In this document: positions 53,514 through 64,000 of the stretch, in pieces
Numbering within the stretch: the first letter of the stretch is position 1
Layout of the letters: every line of letters starts with the position of its first letter
Source: Adiantum capillus-veneris
Lineage: Eukaryota > Streptophyta > Polypodiopsida > Polypodiales > Pteridaceae
Reading direction: 5' to 3'
Assembly: GCA_014529385.2 (NCBI GenBank)
Contig: CM043943.1
Coordinates: 104,938,355-105,002,354, forward strand
Length of the DNA stretch: 64,000 nt
Program-made: the position numbers and the translations under genes
The notes under the pieces: model-generated
What the model was told of the DNA's origin: nothing
Seen by the model: the letters and a program-made list of their open reading frames with translations, nothing else
Database searches by the model: none

Positions 53514-54787
53514 GGTTTAATCCAAACAACCAAGAGACCTCTTGCCCAGGTTTGGAAGAGGTAGGTTCTCAAGATAACCAAAATGTGCAAGATGAAGGAA
53601 TGTTAGAAGGTATGTTGTCTACAACACTTACAAAGGACAAAAGAGAGGAGTTCAAATGTGTGCTAAGGAAATTTCCTAGGCTTTTTGCTAAAGACTACAC
53701 CGATGTGCATGGAGTAGATGCTGTTCAACACAAAATTGAGTTGAAGCCAGAGGCCACACCTAAGTCTCAGAAGCTACGAAGGCTAGGAGTCATCAAGGAG
53801 CAGTATTTACTCAAGGAGGTAAGAAAGCTTCTAGCAGCAGGTTTCATTTATCCAGTGGAGAATTCAGAGTGGGTCTCTCCCGTTGTTGTCACTCCTAAGA
53901 AAAATGTCAAGTGGAGGGTGTGTGCGGATTACCGTCCTCTCAATGAGGCAACAAAAAGAGATCACTTTCCCCCCCCATTTCAGGATGAGATACTAAATGA
54001 GGTAGCTAGTCATGAGAAGTACACTGTGTGTGATGGCTACTCAGGCTACTTTCAAATAGGTATCGCATTGGAAGATCAGTTGAAAACAACCTTTAACACT
54101 CCTTGGGGTTGTTATGCTTTTAGAGTCATGCCATTTGGACTGACAAATGCTCCTGCAACTTTCCAACGCTTCATGAACATGGTATTTCAAGCATTCTTTG
54201 GAAAGTCCATTAGGGTTTTCATTGATGATTTTTGCATTTATAGCTCAAAATCATTGCATCTACAAAGGGTAGAATAAGGTTTAAAGAAGCTCTATGACAC
54301 GGGAGGTCAACTCAACCCCGACAAGCGTCACATAGGTGAGGATGAAGTGATCTTGCTTGGTCACAAGGTTTCCTATAAAGGTATTGAGGTGGATCCAGCA
54401 AAGACAAAAGCTCTCATTGAGCTACCATCACCAAAGAGTCTTAAGGAGGTCATCTCATTCATTCAAAAGGTGAAGTATATGTCACGCTTCATTCACTTAG
54501 CCTCGGAGTTACTTCACCCTGTGCAAAAGTTGACACAACAAGTAGAATTTGCATGGTTTGAATATCTTGAAGAGTATTTTTGTAATATTAAAGTCATTTT
54601 GTCAGAGCTACCAACACTCATTCCTCCTTGTTGGGAGTACACATTCTTTGTTAGCTCTAGTGTTGGGAAGGAAACGATTGGTGCAGTTTTATTACAACAA
54701 GATCCCCACAGTACCAGGATGCGACCCATCTACTTTGCTAGTAGGGTCATGAATGCTTTAGAGAGAGGCCACACGGAGGCATAACTC
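53504..54787 (+). pseudogene. Element G reverse transcriptase and first RNase H
   Basis: RT motifs in order: LLAAGFIYPVENSEWVSPVV, VTPKKNVKWRVCADYRPLNE, KYTVCDGYSGYFQIGIALED, YAFRVMPFGLTNAPATFQRF and RVFIDDFCIYS (F-I-D-D). A TAA at 54275 (CAA expected) breaks the frame, which continues VILLGHKVSYKGIEVDPAKT. The first RNase H has lost its acidic residues (FFVSSSVGKETIGAVLLQ, ILTAENLF), the usual state in Tat elements, where the second RNase H takes over. A further TAA (54782, CAA expected) lies in ALERGHTEA-stop-LMML. Confidence 0.9.
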
Positions 54788-56962
54788 ATGATGCTTTCTC
54801 TCATGTTTGCAGTGAGAAAGTTTAGATCCTACTTGCTACCAAAACCTTTTGTAATTCTCACTGCAGAAAATTTGTTCCCTTGGGTGTCATCTCAAATGAA
54901 TATTAGTACTAGGATCTCAAAGTGGATTATGGAATTGCAAGAGTTCCAATACTCTTTCAAGGTAGAAGATAGTGTGCGTGCACAATTGGTAGGGATCCTT
55001 ACTTATAGGGTACATGAGAAGGAGATTAAGGTGCCTGAAGTAAAGACCCTACCATTGCCACCACCTAAAAGTATTCCTAATGCTTTTACCTTGTTCTTTG
55101 ATGGAGATTTTCGACGAGCCACAGAAAAATCAGGGGGAGGGCTAGTGTTGCTCAACCCAAGTGGGGAGGTGGTCATGAAAGAGAATGTTAATCTACCAGG
55201 TTCAACTAGCAACAATGAAGCAGAATACGACACACTACTTCATGGTTTAAAGATATGCATTGGCCAAGGTATACAACGTCTCATGGTAAAAGGGGATGCA
55301 CTTCTCATTGTGAAGCAAATTTTAGGCATTTGGGCATGCAATAATGAAAGCCTAAGGACAAAAGTTCATGCCATTCGTAGATTGTTTAATCAATTTGAAG
55401 AAGTGCAACTATATCATATTCCTAGAAAACAGAATGAAGATGCCGATTTACTTACACAACAAGTAGTTACATGTGTTGAGAAAGAAGTGCAGGTCATCAT
55501 GGTCGCAGCAACTGTCAAGAAACCGAGATACCAGGGATTGGAGTCATTGACTCCCATTATTAGCTACATTTTGGAGGGTGAGATTCCACAAGACTTCACG
55601 AAGGCTCAGAAGAGGAGACTCATGAAGAAGGCAAGCACATATCTCTTCTTAGAAGGATCCCTCTACCAAAGAGGAAAGGATCAAGTGTGCAGAAGAGTAC
55701 CAACTATTGAGGAAATCCCAGCCATTCTAAAAGGTTTGCATGAGGAAGCATGTGGTGGTCATTTTGCACAGGAACTCACTACAAAAAAGATTTTGCTTGC
55801 CGGATATGTTTGGCCAAGCTTGCACATTGATGTTCAACATTGGTGTAAAAGCTGTCACAATTGTCAGATTAATGGAAACAAGCGTCTGTTACATGGTCCA
55901 CGTCAGTTAGTCCTTGCAAATGGTCCATTTGAAAAATGGGGCATTGATGCTATGGGTCCATTGCCTAGGACTAAAAATGGGAAATCGTATATCTTGGTGG
56001 CCATAGACTACATGACGAGATGGGTAGAAGCACAAAGTGTGGCAAAGGTAAATGAGAGGACAGTGAGCAAATTTGTCTACACTCACATTTGTTGTAGATT
56101 TGGCACACCTTTGGAGATTGTTTCTGATAATGGTCCAGGGTTTAGAAAGGGCTTGCTCACAGAAGTCTGTGAAGAACTTCACATTCTACATCGTCATAGT
56201 ACACCCTACTATCCCCAATCCAATGGTCCGGTAGAAAAAGCTAATGGTGTCATTGCAGGCATCATTAGAAAGATGGTGAGTAACAAGACAAAGTTGTGGG
56301 ATGACTTCTTGGATGGTGCCTTGTGGGCGTATCGAACCACATATAGGGAAGCCACGGAGTTCACACCATTTCACTTGGTCTATGGTCAAGAGGCTTTACA
56401 ACCAATTGAGCTCAACATCCCAACAATACGGCTTCATGGCAGAGGTGCACAAAATAATCAAGAAGCATGGATGGATCGACTTCTTACCTTAGCTGAGCTT
56501 GAGTGGAAAAGAGAAGCAGCATACGAGTGCTACAAGAGGAAAGCCACGCAGGCGAAGGAGAATCTTGACAAGAAACTAAAGGACAAAGGCATCAATGAAG
56601 GAGATCTTGTGCTAAGGTATGACAATCGACTCGACAATCGTTTTGATGCTATATTTGAAACTAGATGGCAAGGGCCATACATAGTTAAGAAGACTTTCGA
56701 TTCAAGTTACTATCAACTTATGGACTTGAATGGGAAAGAGCACTCCAAGAAGGTAAACGGGTATCGCTTGAAGCCTTATTTGAGTCACCTTCTACCAAAG
56801 GATCTACCAAATATCTGTCAAAAGGCAGCTATCTCATGTAGGTTTTGTTCCGTGAAGCATGAGTGTAACTCAAACCAAAATTCTCAGGGGCCAAACAATG
56901 AAGATCTCGTCAAGGACTCTGAAGCACTCTCTTTGGAAAAGATGCTCTATGATGGTACATGA
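54788..56962 (+). CDS. Element G second RNase H (archaeal type) and integrase
   Basis: 724 residues, fully open. The second RNase H shows FTLFFDGDFRRATEKSGGGL (Asp), NNEAEYDTLLHGLKI (Glu), MVKGDALLIVKQ (Asp) and RKQNEDADLL (Asp), all four catalytic acids. Integrase follows: zinc domain LHEEACGGHFAQEL with WCKSCHNCQ; core FEKWGIDAMGPLP, EIVSDNGPGFRKG and SNGPVEKANGVIAG (D, D, E intact); then a basic C-terminal domain (GDLVLRYDNRLDNRFDAIFE). The frame is in phase with the RT part upstream and ends at TGA 56960-56962, overlapping the proposed 3' LTR start. There is no chromodomain. Confidence 0.95.
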   Translation: MMLSLMFAVRKFRSYLLPKPFVILTAENLFPWVSSQMNISTRISKWIMELQEFQYSFKVEDSVRAQLVGILTYRVHEKEIKVPEVKTLPLPPPKSIPNAFTLFFDGDFRRATEKSGGGLVLLNPSGEVVMKENVNLPGSTSNNEAEYDTLLHGLKICIGQGIQRLMVKGDALLIVKQILGIWACNNESLRTKVHAIRRLFNQFEEVQLYHIPRKQNEDADLLTQQVVTCVEKEVQVIMVAATVKKPRYQGLESLTPIISYILEGEIPQDFTKAQKRRLMKKASTYLFLEGSLYQRGKDQVCRRVPTIEEIPAILKGLHEEACGGHFAQELTTKKILLAGYVWPSLHIDVQHWCKSCHNCQINGNKRLLHGPRQLVLANGPFEKWGIDAMGPLPRTKNGKSYILVAIDYMTRWVEAQSVAKVNERTVSKFVYTHICCRFGTPLEIVSDNGPGFRKGLLTEVCEELHILHRHSTPYYPQSNGPVEKANGVIAGIIRKMVSNKTKLWDDFLDGALWAYRTTYREATEFTPFHLVYGQEALQPIELNIPTIRLHGRGAQNNQEAWMDRLLTLAELEWKREAAYECYKRKATQAKENLDKKLKDKGINEGDLVLRYDNRLDNRFDAIFETRWQGPYIVKKTFDSSYYQLMDLNGKEHSKKVNGYRLKPYLSHLLPKDLPNICQKAAISCRFCSVKHECNSNQNSQGPNNEDLVKDSEALSLEKMLYDGT

Positions 56963-57589
56963 TAATTGCTCTGCGTAATTTCCATAGTAAGTTAACCCAC
57001 CCTATCAAATCACTTAAACACTATGGCTATCCCTACCATTTCACTATACATAGGCATGTGTGAGTTAGGGGACTTTTCCCATATTTTCTTAAAAACCCTC
57101 AATTAGCTAGTCACTGGGCTAGTTGAGCCAAAATACAAATAAAAATTATAAGTATATTGTGGCCCATTTGTGTGTAAATATTTCATTGTATATAGGGCCT
57201 AAACAAAAGAATTTTTCATAATTATTTTGGTATTTAATTAAATATTTCTACCTATGGTGTGTTATTTATGCTATGTACATTGACTCACCATTACCATATT
57301 TTTTCTTACCATTTTGCATACTCTTTATTCCATATAAAAATAATTTCATGCAAGCCTCTCTTATTTTTTGTGTAACTCCATCCCAACAAAAATCCAAAAA
57401 AAAACTAGTTTATTTATGTGTATATTTTTTCACTATTGTCATTTTTTCCTTCCTACATCTATTCTCTATTACTCTCATAAATTAGACCACCAAAAATATT
57501 CATCTTTTTATGCTATACTTATAATGAGAGAGATTTATTTTGACCCCTTTATATTTTTTCCACCTATATTATTTATATTTGACATGTAC
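56960..57589 (+). repeat. 3' LTR of element G, first 630 bp
   Basis: 56982-57589 is almost identical to 48519-49128. It stops at GACATGTAC where the other copy continues ATATTTTT; element C begins there. Confidence 0.95.
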
Positions 57590-59181
57590 TGTCATAATAA
57601 TCAATATCTAATTCTCCTAAATGATTTTCTCATATTAAACTGATCATTTAATGTGGGGAAGTGCCAAGGGAGAAAAAGCTAGAATATTGGTTAAGTTAGC
57701 AGACCGGCCACAGTAGGGATCCAAAGGAGGGAAAATAGGGATCCAAAGGGGGGGCCATCTGCAAAAGAGCCATGTGAAACAATGGGCCAAAAAGACCCTA
57801 AGGTTCAGCCCATTAAGACTTCCAAAATGCTAAGGTTCCAAAATTCAAAGGTTGTGTCCAAAGGTCAACCCTAGGGAAAATTGGATGCTTAGTGTGTGCC
57901 CAAAAAGTCTTTGCATATCCCTACATGGGAGGGGGCGAGCCCCAAAGCTAGGGGATGAGAGAGAAAGCCACACACACACACACACAGGCTCCCTTTACAC
58001 AAAGGGAATGAGGGACACATGTCAGCTCCCTAGGCCAGATGCCCACAAGGTGTGCCCAATTCCTATTGGAAGACCCTTGAAGTGGACCAATGAGAATAAA
58101 GCTAGAGTAAATCTAGTCTAATTAATTTAAAAACATTTAATAAAAGAAACCAATAAGAATTAAGTGTCCTAGAAGACTATTGGGCAGTCTCCCAAGGGGT
58201 CCAATGAGCATTCAGGAGCCCCATGGCTTGCCTGATTCCTATTGGCCAGGAGGCAAAGGGGTCCAATGAGAGTTTAGTTTAATTATTTAATTACCTAAAG
58301 CTCTCACAAAAGGGGAAAGGGGGACACATGTCAGAAGGCTATCACTTATGCTGCTTAATCCCTATTGGCTTGACCTGGGGAGGTCCAATGAGGCAAAAGC
58401 CAGACTTATTTAGCAGCTAGGGCTCGCCCAAGAGAGGGGGGGGGCTGATTTTTGCTTGGCATTGACACACACACTCTCACACTTGACCATGTGTGAAGGG
58501 AAAATACTCTATCTCCTCCCAAGCTTTAATGGAGAGCTCATCACCTACTCCAAGCTTGTGAGATAGAAGCCTACATCAACACTCTCTTGGCATGTGGATG
58601 CAAATCCAACCAAGAGCCAAGCTTCAATGCATGCTCATCTTCTCTACCAAGCTAATTACTAAGCTAAGCTATGCTAATATGAGTGATTATGTGAGGAGAT
58701 GTACTTCTTTCTCGTAAGATACTTCTTTTTCCTCTCAATCTACTCTCATACCATGCTAGCTCTCACCATCTTCGAAGGTGTGTGAGGTCTTGGGTCTGAG
58801 AACGGGGATAATTCAAGTTGTGTTTGATTAAGTGTTTTGCTTGGTGTATGAAGCTTCCATCTTCATTGCACTAGCTAGTCTTGAAGGAACACAAAGAATT
58901 GTATTGTACAATGTCTCTCTTGATGGGAGAAACCATAATACAAAGCCTTTTGGAGGGGGGACCGGCTTCATGCAAATCCGGTCCTCAACTGTTGTCAATA
59001 GCTTAATTCCTCTCTCTTTTGAAAGTATTGTCGATGCTATCTAACTAGGTGTTATGCTTTTTGTTGCTCTCTCCACCCAAGCACTCTTGTAATTCTCATT
59101 AAGAATCAACTCTAATGAAATGCCCACTATGTTCATGCTAAATTCCGCTACACAAAAGATTTTAGGCCATTCAATGTTACA
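57590..59181 (+). repeat. 5' LTR of element C (1592 bp)
   Basis: Starts TGTCATAATAATC and ends CAATGTTACA, followed one base later by the PBS. Related to the LTR at 14464-15966. Contains short runs of G (58434-58443) and CA. Confidence 0.9.
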
Positions 59182-59182
59182 T

Positions 59183-59194
59183 TGGTATCAGAGC
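59183..59194 (+). other. Primer-binding site of element C
   Basis: TGGTATCAGAGC, exact for initiator tRNA-Met. Confidence 0.95.
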
Positions 59195-59598
59195 TCAAGG
59201 TTTCTCTTTTCTTGCTCAAGAAGGGAGGTCCTCAAGCTAGCTACAAATGGTTGGTATTATTAATTGCCTGTGAGTAAGTAGAATAGGGATTTTTCAGCCT
59301 TTCAGTGCGCCTGCCTTTGTGCAGTTAACGGGGCATCACCGTCGAGAGCTATGGTCTTAATAGTGGAGTCCTACGGGGCTTGCCTACAGCTTAACCACTA
59401 TTGAGCTATTAGAAGCTTGACAGGAGCCGGTGCTGTTTTGGTGTCGAAAGACCCTCTCTTCTATTCCTTGCAATTAATGGTATTCGAGCCGCGGGTACAG
59501 TAGCTTGAGTGCTTTTTCTAAAGGGGTAAAGAGGAGTAGCAACTAGGGCTTGAAGTGCCAAAGTACACCTAAAAAGTTTACACCTAAAAGTTGTTAGA
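59195..59598 (+). other. Leader of element C
   Basis: No gene; about 400 bp between PBS and gag, similar to 15980-16350 in the older copy. Confidence 0.8.
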
Positions 59599-61110
59599 AT
59601 GGCTGACAATATTAAAGAGAGTGAAATTAATGTTGATAACTTTGATTTTGCTCATGACCAAGCTACTAATGATGCTTCAATGCTTGTTAATTATCTTGTT
59701 TCTAGGCTTCAACAAGCCATGGGCAATCCATCTCTCCAAAGTGAAGTGCAACGGCAGCTCCGTGCTCACGGGATTCTCCAAGCTCATCACCATGACGAGA
59801 GAACACCTAGGAAGCCTCCTTGTGAGACTACCAAAAGAGGTCTCTCTCCGATTCGGGAAGAAGAAGAGAATCCATATGAAGGGCTCAAGAACTTACTTCT
59901 TGATGATGCATCTCCTTCCCAAAGGAGAACTCAAGAGCCTCCACCGAAGGAACGAGAAAGAAGCGAGTCTCCCGCCACCTCGGCGGAGATGGCTCCACGA
60001 AGACGGCGGGCTAAACGCTCTCCATCACCACCAAAACGGAGAAGACCATCATATTCTTCTCCTCACCACAATTCAAAGAGGGATGATAAAAAGCAAGAGA
60101 AGAAAAAGGCGAGAAAGAGGACACCCTCTTCTCCATCTTCTTCATCCTCTTCCTCTTATGAAAGCTATGGTGAAGACAACAAAGATCAAGACAAGAAAAA
60201 GGCGAGAAAGAGGTCACCCTCTTCTCCACCTTCTTCAAATTCTTCATCTTCTGAAGAAAGTGATGGTGCAACTTTTGAACCATCAAAAAGAAGAGGCCAT
60301 AGGAAATCCTATGCCGCATGGAAGAGGTCGTCCAAGCTGAAGAAATTCAAAGAGGGAGGGAAGAGCATCTCTTTCCTTACCTATGATGGCACCTTCGGTG
60401 CTACAGACAAAGTTTTGGCCTTTATCCAGCAATTCGATGCGGCGTTTGGAGATGAGGGCTTCACGGAGTCCTCTAAGCTACGCCATGTAGCTATGCACTT
60501 TCAAAAGTCCGCCAGACAATGGTGGTCTAGCCTACGAGCCAACGGTGAAGCTCCACGAACATGAAAGGCTTTAAGAGCTTCCATTATGAAGCAGTTTTTG
60601 GCCACCGATGCCAAAGACAAAGTACTCACCGAATGGCGAAGCTTAAAGCTCTCTCCCAATGAATCCATCCACAAATATGTAGACAAGTTTTGGGACCTAC
60701 AACTCAAAGCCACTGTCTTCAAAAAGTTGGATTTTGGAGAGCAAAAGCAATAATTTTGTGCGGGCTTAACCGAAGAAATGGCGGAGTATGTCAACTCCCA
60801 AAGGCCACGTACCATATCGGCGGTAATACACCATACTATGGTGGCCTCGCGAATCAATTTCCAAACGGGGGGTAAAAGAAATAATAAGCCCCCGGAAAAC
60901 AAGGGTTCCAATGAGCCTAAGGGGAAGGACAATGTCCAAAAGTCTCCTAAGGGCAATTCCAACAAAGCTAAAGAGAAGGGAGTTTACAAAGGAAAGAATA
61001 AACTCTCTCCTGAAGAGCTTGAGCGTTATCGTAAAGATAACCGGTGTTTCAAGTGCGGCGAACAAGGGCATGCATACCGCGCTTGTCCCCAAAAGAACAA
61101 CCGCCAAGAT
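59599..61110 (+). pseudogene. Element C gag with RS-rich insert, two stops
   Basis: From ATG at 59599: MADNIKESEINVDNFDFAHD, a helical N-terminus, then about 120 residues rich in Arg, Lys, Ser and Pro, with the block KKKARKR(T/S)PSSP and a following Ser run present twice as a roughly 100-bp tandem duplication (60103-60300). The capsid follows (SFLTYDGTFGATDKVLAFIQ, SKLRHVAMHFQKSARQWWSS). TGA at 60562 (TGG expected) and TAA at 60751 (CAA expected) break the frame, which otherwise continues through IMKQFLATDAKDKVLTEWRS to the knuckle CFKCGEQGHAYRAC (61045-61086). Arg/Ser tracts next to basic clusters suggest nuclear or RNA contact. Confidence 0.85.
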
Positions 61111-64000
61111 CCTCCTAGAGCTTCTTTGGTTGAAATCCAAGAGGAGGAGATTCACCAAACTCACCACAAAGGATCTCCTCTATGCCATGCTTGGGGAAAG
61201 GTAAGAGAACATGATGCTTTTATTCTCTTTGACCCTGGTTCTACTCACAATTTCATATCTATGGAGTTAGCCACCAAGCTAGGCATACAATCCTACGAGA
61301 TGGGAGATATCCTACCCGCAGACAGTGCCTTCAAGGGGCAAGAAGCTTCAGTCAATCCCTTAATCGGGAAATTGAGGCTTCATGTCCAAGGCTATGTGGA
61401 CAAAGAGGACTTCTTTATCTCTCCTCTCAAGCATGAGGATGTAATCCTAGGGGCACCATGGTTTGACCGTCTGGCTGCCCATGTTAAATTTCCTGAAAGG
61501 AGAATCTCCTTTAAGTTCAGGGAAAAGGACATGTATATAGATGCTAGGGAGATGGGTAACACCATCCCCATTGTACATACACCAGCTTTCAACAAGTCAA
61601 TAAAGAGCTCTATTTCCGTGTACATGATTTTTGTTAAAGATTCTCAAAATGAACCTAATGCTTTAGCAAAAGAAAATAAAAGCAACCAAAAGGAATTAGA
61701 GTTATCCAATTTTCTCAAGGGGTTTCAAGATGTCTTTATTGACGAAATCCCTTGTGAGCTACCTCCTAAACGAGGTAATGACGACCATGCAATTGAACTT
61801 CTTCCAGGAAGTTCACCGCCTAACAAACCTCCTTATAGAGTTTCTCAAGCTCAACAAGAGGAGATTATGCGGCAAGTGCATGAGTTAATTGAGAAGGGCA
61901 TGGTTAGGCCTAGCTCATCTCCATTTTGCTCACCTGTGCTATTAGTGCAAAAGAAAGACGGCACATATCGTATGTGTGTCGACTATAGAGCACTAAATAG
62001 GATCACTATCAAGAATAGGTTTCCCGTTCCACGGGTAGAAGACCTATTTGATAAGCTACAAGGATCGACCTACTTCAGTAGGATTGACCTAAAAAGTGGC
62101 TATCATCAAATAAGGATAGTTGATCAAGACATTGTAAAGACCGCATTTCGTACTACATTTGGTCTTTACGAATACATTGTCATGCCTTTTGGCTTGACTA
62201 ATGCACCAGCCACATTTAACCGCTTGATGGAGAAGCTGTTCAGACCTCATCGAACCTTCACTGGAGTGTTCTTTGATGATATTATCATCTACTCTAATTC
62301 ATTGGAGGAACACAAGCAACACCTCCAGGTAATATTTCAAGTTTTAAGAGAGAATAAACTTTATGTTAATCGAAAGAAAAGTGAATTTTTCTTGCAAGAG
62401 ATTCAATATTTAGGTCACATTATCTCTCAAGATGGAATCCAAATGGATCCATCCAAGTTAGAGGTAATAAAAGGATGGCCTAAACCAAGGAATCTTCATG
62501 AACTAAGAAGCTTTATAGGTATGTGTGCATACTATAGACGCTTCATAGAAAAGTTCTCACAAATTGCGGGACCATTACATGACCTAACAAAGAAAAATGT
62601 TAGGTATACGTGGTCTGCTAAGGAGAACAATGCTTTCGAAAAGCTTAAAGAAAAGCTTATCTCTCAACCTGTGCTTACACTACCGGATCTCTCAAAACCA
62701 TTTGAGGTCCAATGTGATGCTTGTGGTGATTGCCTTGGGGCTGTTCTGCTCCAAGAAGGGCACGCCATAGGCTATGAGAGTCAAAGGCTCGACCCTGTTG
62801 AGCAAGCTCTAGGCATATACGAAAAAGAACTCCTTGCAGTTCTACATGCCTTAGACTCATGGAAGCACTATTTATTGGGGACTCCTTTCATTCTGCGAAC
62901 GGATCACCAAAGTCTTAAGTACTTCATGACGCAGACCAAGCTCTCCGACAAACAAATGAGGTGGGCAAATTTCCTTTCGCAATTTCATTTTCATATTGCT
63001 CACATTGCTGGCAAGCATAATCAAGTAGCCGATGCACTCTCAAGACGACCGAGAGTGAATGCGGTTTCCATAGCAACTCACAATGATCTATCTTTAATGA
63101 TAGATGAGTATGCTATTGATCCCGATTTTAGAGATGTGATTTCAGCCCTTGCATTAGGGAAGAAAGAAGAACCATTTACTTTACAAGATGGTTATCTTCT
63201 CTATGGCAATAGACTATGCGTTACTAACTCACTACGTGAGAAAGTAATGTATGAATCTCATGCTCCCCCATATGCGGGGCATAGAGGGATTCAGTCTACC
63301 CTAAAGGGAATTGAAACATATTTCTATTGGCCTACCATGAAAGTGAACATACATGAGTATGTTTCAAAATGTGTGGTATGTCAAAAGACAAAATTTGATA
63401 GAGGGAAGCAACTTGGATTGCTTCAACCCTTGCCAATCCCTAATTCACCGTGGGAGAGCATATCCATGGATTTTATCTTTGGATTGCCTAAGTCTATCCA
63501 TGGGAATACGGGAATATGGACGATAGTAGACAGGTTTAGTAAACAAGCTCATTTTATACATGTCAAAAAGACTATCAAAGCCCATCAAATGGCAACCCTC
63601 TTCATTTCACAAATTTTCAAGTACCATGGCTTGCCAATGTCCATAGTGTCGGATAGAGATCCTAGAATGACCAGTAATTTCTGGAAGGGTCTCTTTGAGA
63701 ATTTAGGAACAAGGCTAAACTTCTCTTCGGCCTATCATCCACAAATTGATGGCCAAAGTGAAATAGCTAACCTAACTATTCTCGATCTACTAAAAGCCTA
63801 TGTAACGGAAGTAGATCAAAGATCCCAATGGGAGAAGTACTTACCCTTAGTAGAGTATGCTTACAATAACACTGTACATACTTCTACAGGAAAAGCACCT
63901 TTCGAGGTAATTGAGGGAAGATCAAAAGGTCCCTTGCTACTTAAGGTACATGGGAAGATCTTCGCTGCAGATGAGTATAGCCGAGACCTACAAGAATCTT
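61111..64000 (+). CDS. Element C pol: protease, RT, RNase H, integrase (runs off the window)
   Basis: In the same frame as gag and open in my reading from 60754 to 64000. Protease: FILFDPGSTHNFISMELATK (D-P-G) and DVILGAPWFDRL. RT: VLLVQKKDGTYRMCVDYRAL, YFSRIDLKSGYHQIRI, MPFGLTNAPATFNRLMEKLF and GVFFDDIIIYS at about 62266-62298 (F-F-D-D). RNase H: FEVQCDACGDCLGAVLLQ, YEKELLAVLHALDSWKHYL, RTDHQSLKYF and HNQVADALSRR. Integrase: SHAPPYAGHRGIQST with CVVCQ; SMDFIFGLP, IVSDRDPRMTSNF and GQSEIANLT (D, D, E). This could be the pol of a recently active element; only gag carries stops. Confidence 0.95.

Larger units (their letters stand above)
48489..57589 (+). mobile_element. Element G: Tat-lineage Ty3/gypsy retrotransposon, 3' LTR interrupted
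   Basis: A 5' LTR (48489-51085), PBS, leader with two small frames, gag, protease, RT, RNase H, a second archaeal-type RNase H, integrase, and the first 630 bp of the 3' LTR. The added RNase H between the first RNase H and integrase is the mark of the Tat lineage. Four defects (TAG 52875, a frame change at 53504-53513, TAA 54275, TAA 54782) silence the polyprotein. Element C is inserted at 57590. Confidence 0.95.
57590..64000 (+). mobile_element. Element C: Ty3/gypsy retrotransposon inserted in element G, 3' part outside window
   Basis: A 5' LTR 57590-59181, tRNA-Met PBS, leader, gag with RS-rich part and knuckle, protease, RT, RNase H and integrase in one frame to the window end. Inserted after TGTAC, the likely target duplication. 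RT and integrase motifs are chromovirus-like; the chromodomain, if any, is beyond 64000. Confidence 0.95.

Noticed and set aside
59591-60340. 249-codon plus-strand ORF overlapping gag of element C
   Set aside because: Shifted frame over the RS-rich repeat region; the other frame carries the gag motifs and knuckle.

Overview
This window is intergenic DNA from a large plant genome. It is built almost entirely from nested, decayed transposable elements. The plant assignment rests on a Tat-lineage Ty3/gypsy element with a second RNase H, chromodomain Ty3 elements, a CACTA element with a TNP2 transposase, tRNA-primed LTR elements with TG...CA ends, and captured pieces of two plant-specific gene types (an HMA/CaaX 'HIPP' protein and a PLS-type PPR protein). 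A fern or other non-seed plant, or a gymnosperm, would fit; I cannot name the species. I see no intact host gene, rRNA, tRNA or CRISPR array.

Layout, left to right. 1-8876 (-): element A, a defective Ty3-like element with 2.1-kb LTRs (the left one cut by the window edge), a PBS matching tRNA-Trp, no integrase core, and a PPR fragment inside each LTR. About 8877-14463 (-): element B, a broken chromovirus whose polypurine tract has become 48 Gs. 14464-16350 (+): LTR and leader of family C. 16352-18500 (+): X1, an unrecognised intron-containing pseudogene. 18905-20015 and 22062-22757 (-): X2 and X3, also unrecognised, within a 3-kb zone of hairpin-forming repeats. 22968-27008 (+): left part of a CACTA element carrying a captured HIPP fragment. 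27009-30714 (-): copia element D. About 30720-31087 (+): a copia integrase scrap, E.

32040-35320 and 37624-46513 (-): two long decayed coding regions. Gene B has an unknown N-terminal region and a coiled coil. Gene A is gag plus two aspartic-protease-like domains, with no reverse transcriptase seen. Arrays of a 22-bp near-palindrome, repeated about every 287 bp, lie upstream of each. A short copia element F (42328-45801) sits inside the gag of gene A with a perfect 5-bp target-site duplication. 48489-57589 (+): element G, the Tat element, with a complete 5' LTR, leader, gag and pol. Its 3' LTR is cut by element C (57590 to the window end, +), a Ty3 element with an arginine/serine-rich gag and a long open pol frame.

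The order of events can be partly read from the nesting: F entered A-gene DNA, C entered G, G abuts a gene-B-like fragment, and the CACTA element entered one of the hairpin units. Many premature stops are single changes from CAA, CAG or TGG, as expected from decay of methylated cytosines. The least explained parts are X1, X2 and X3 with the hairpin arrays, and the gene A/gene B pair with its palindrome arrays.
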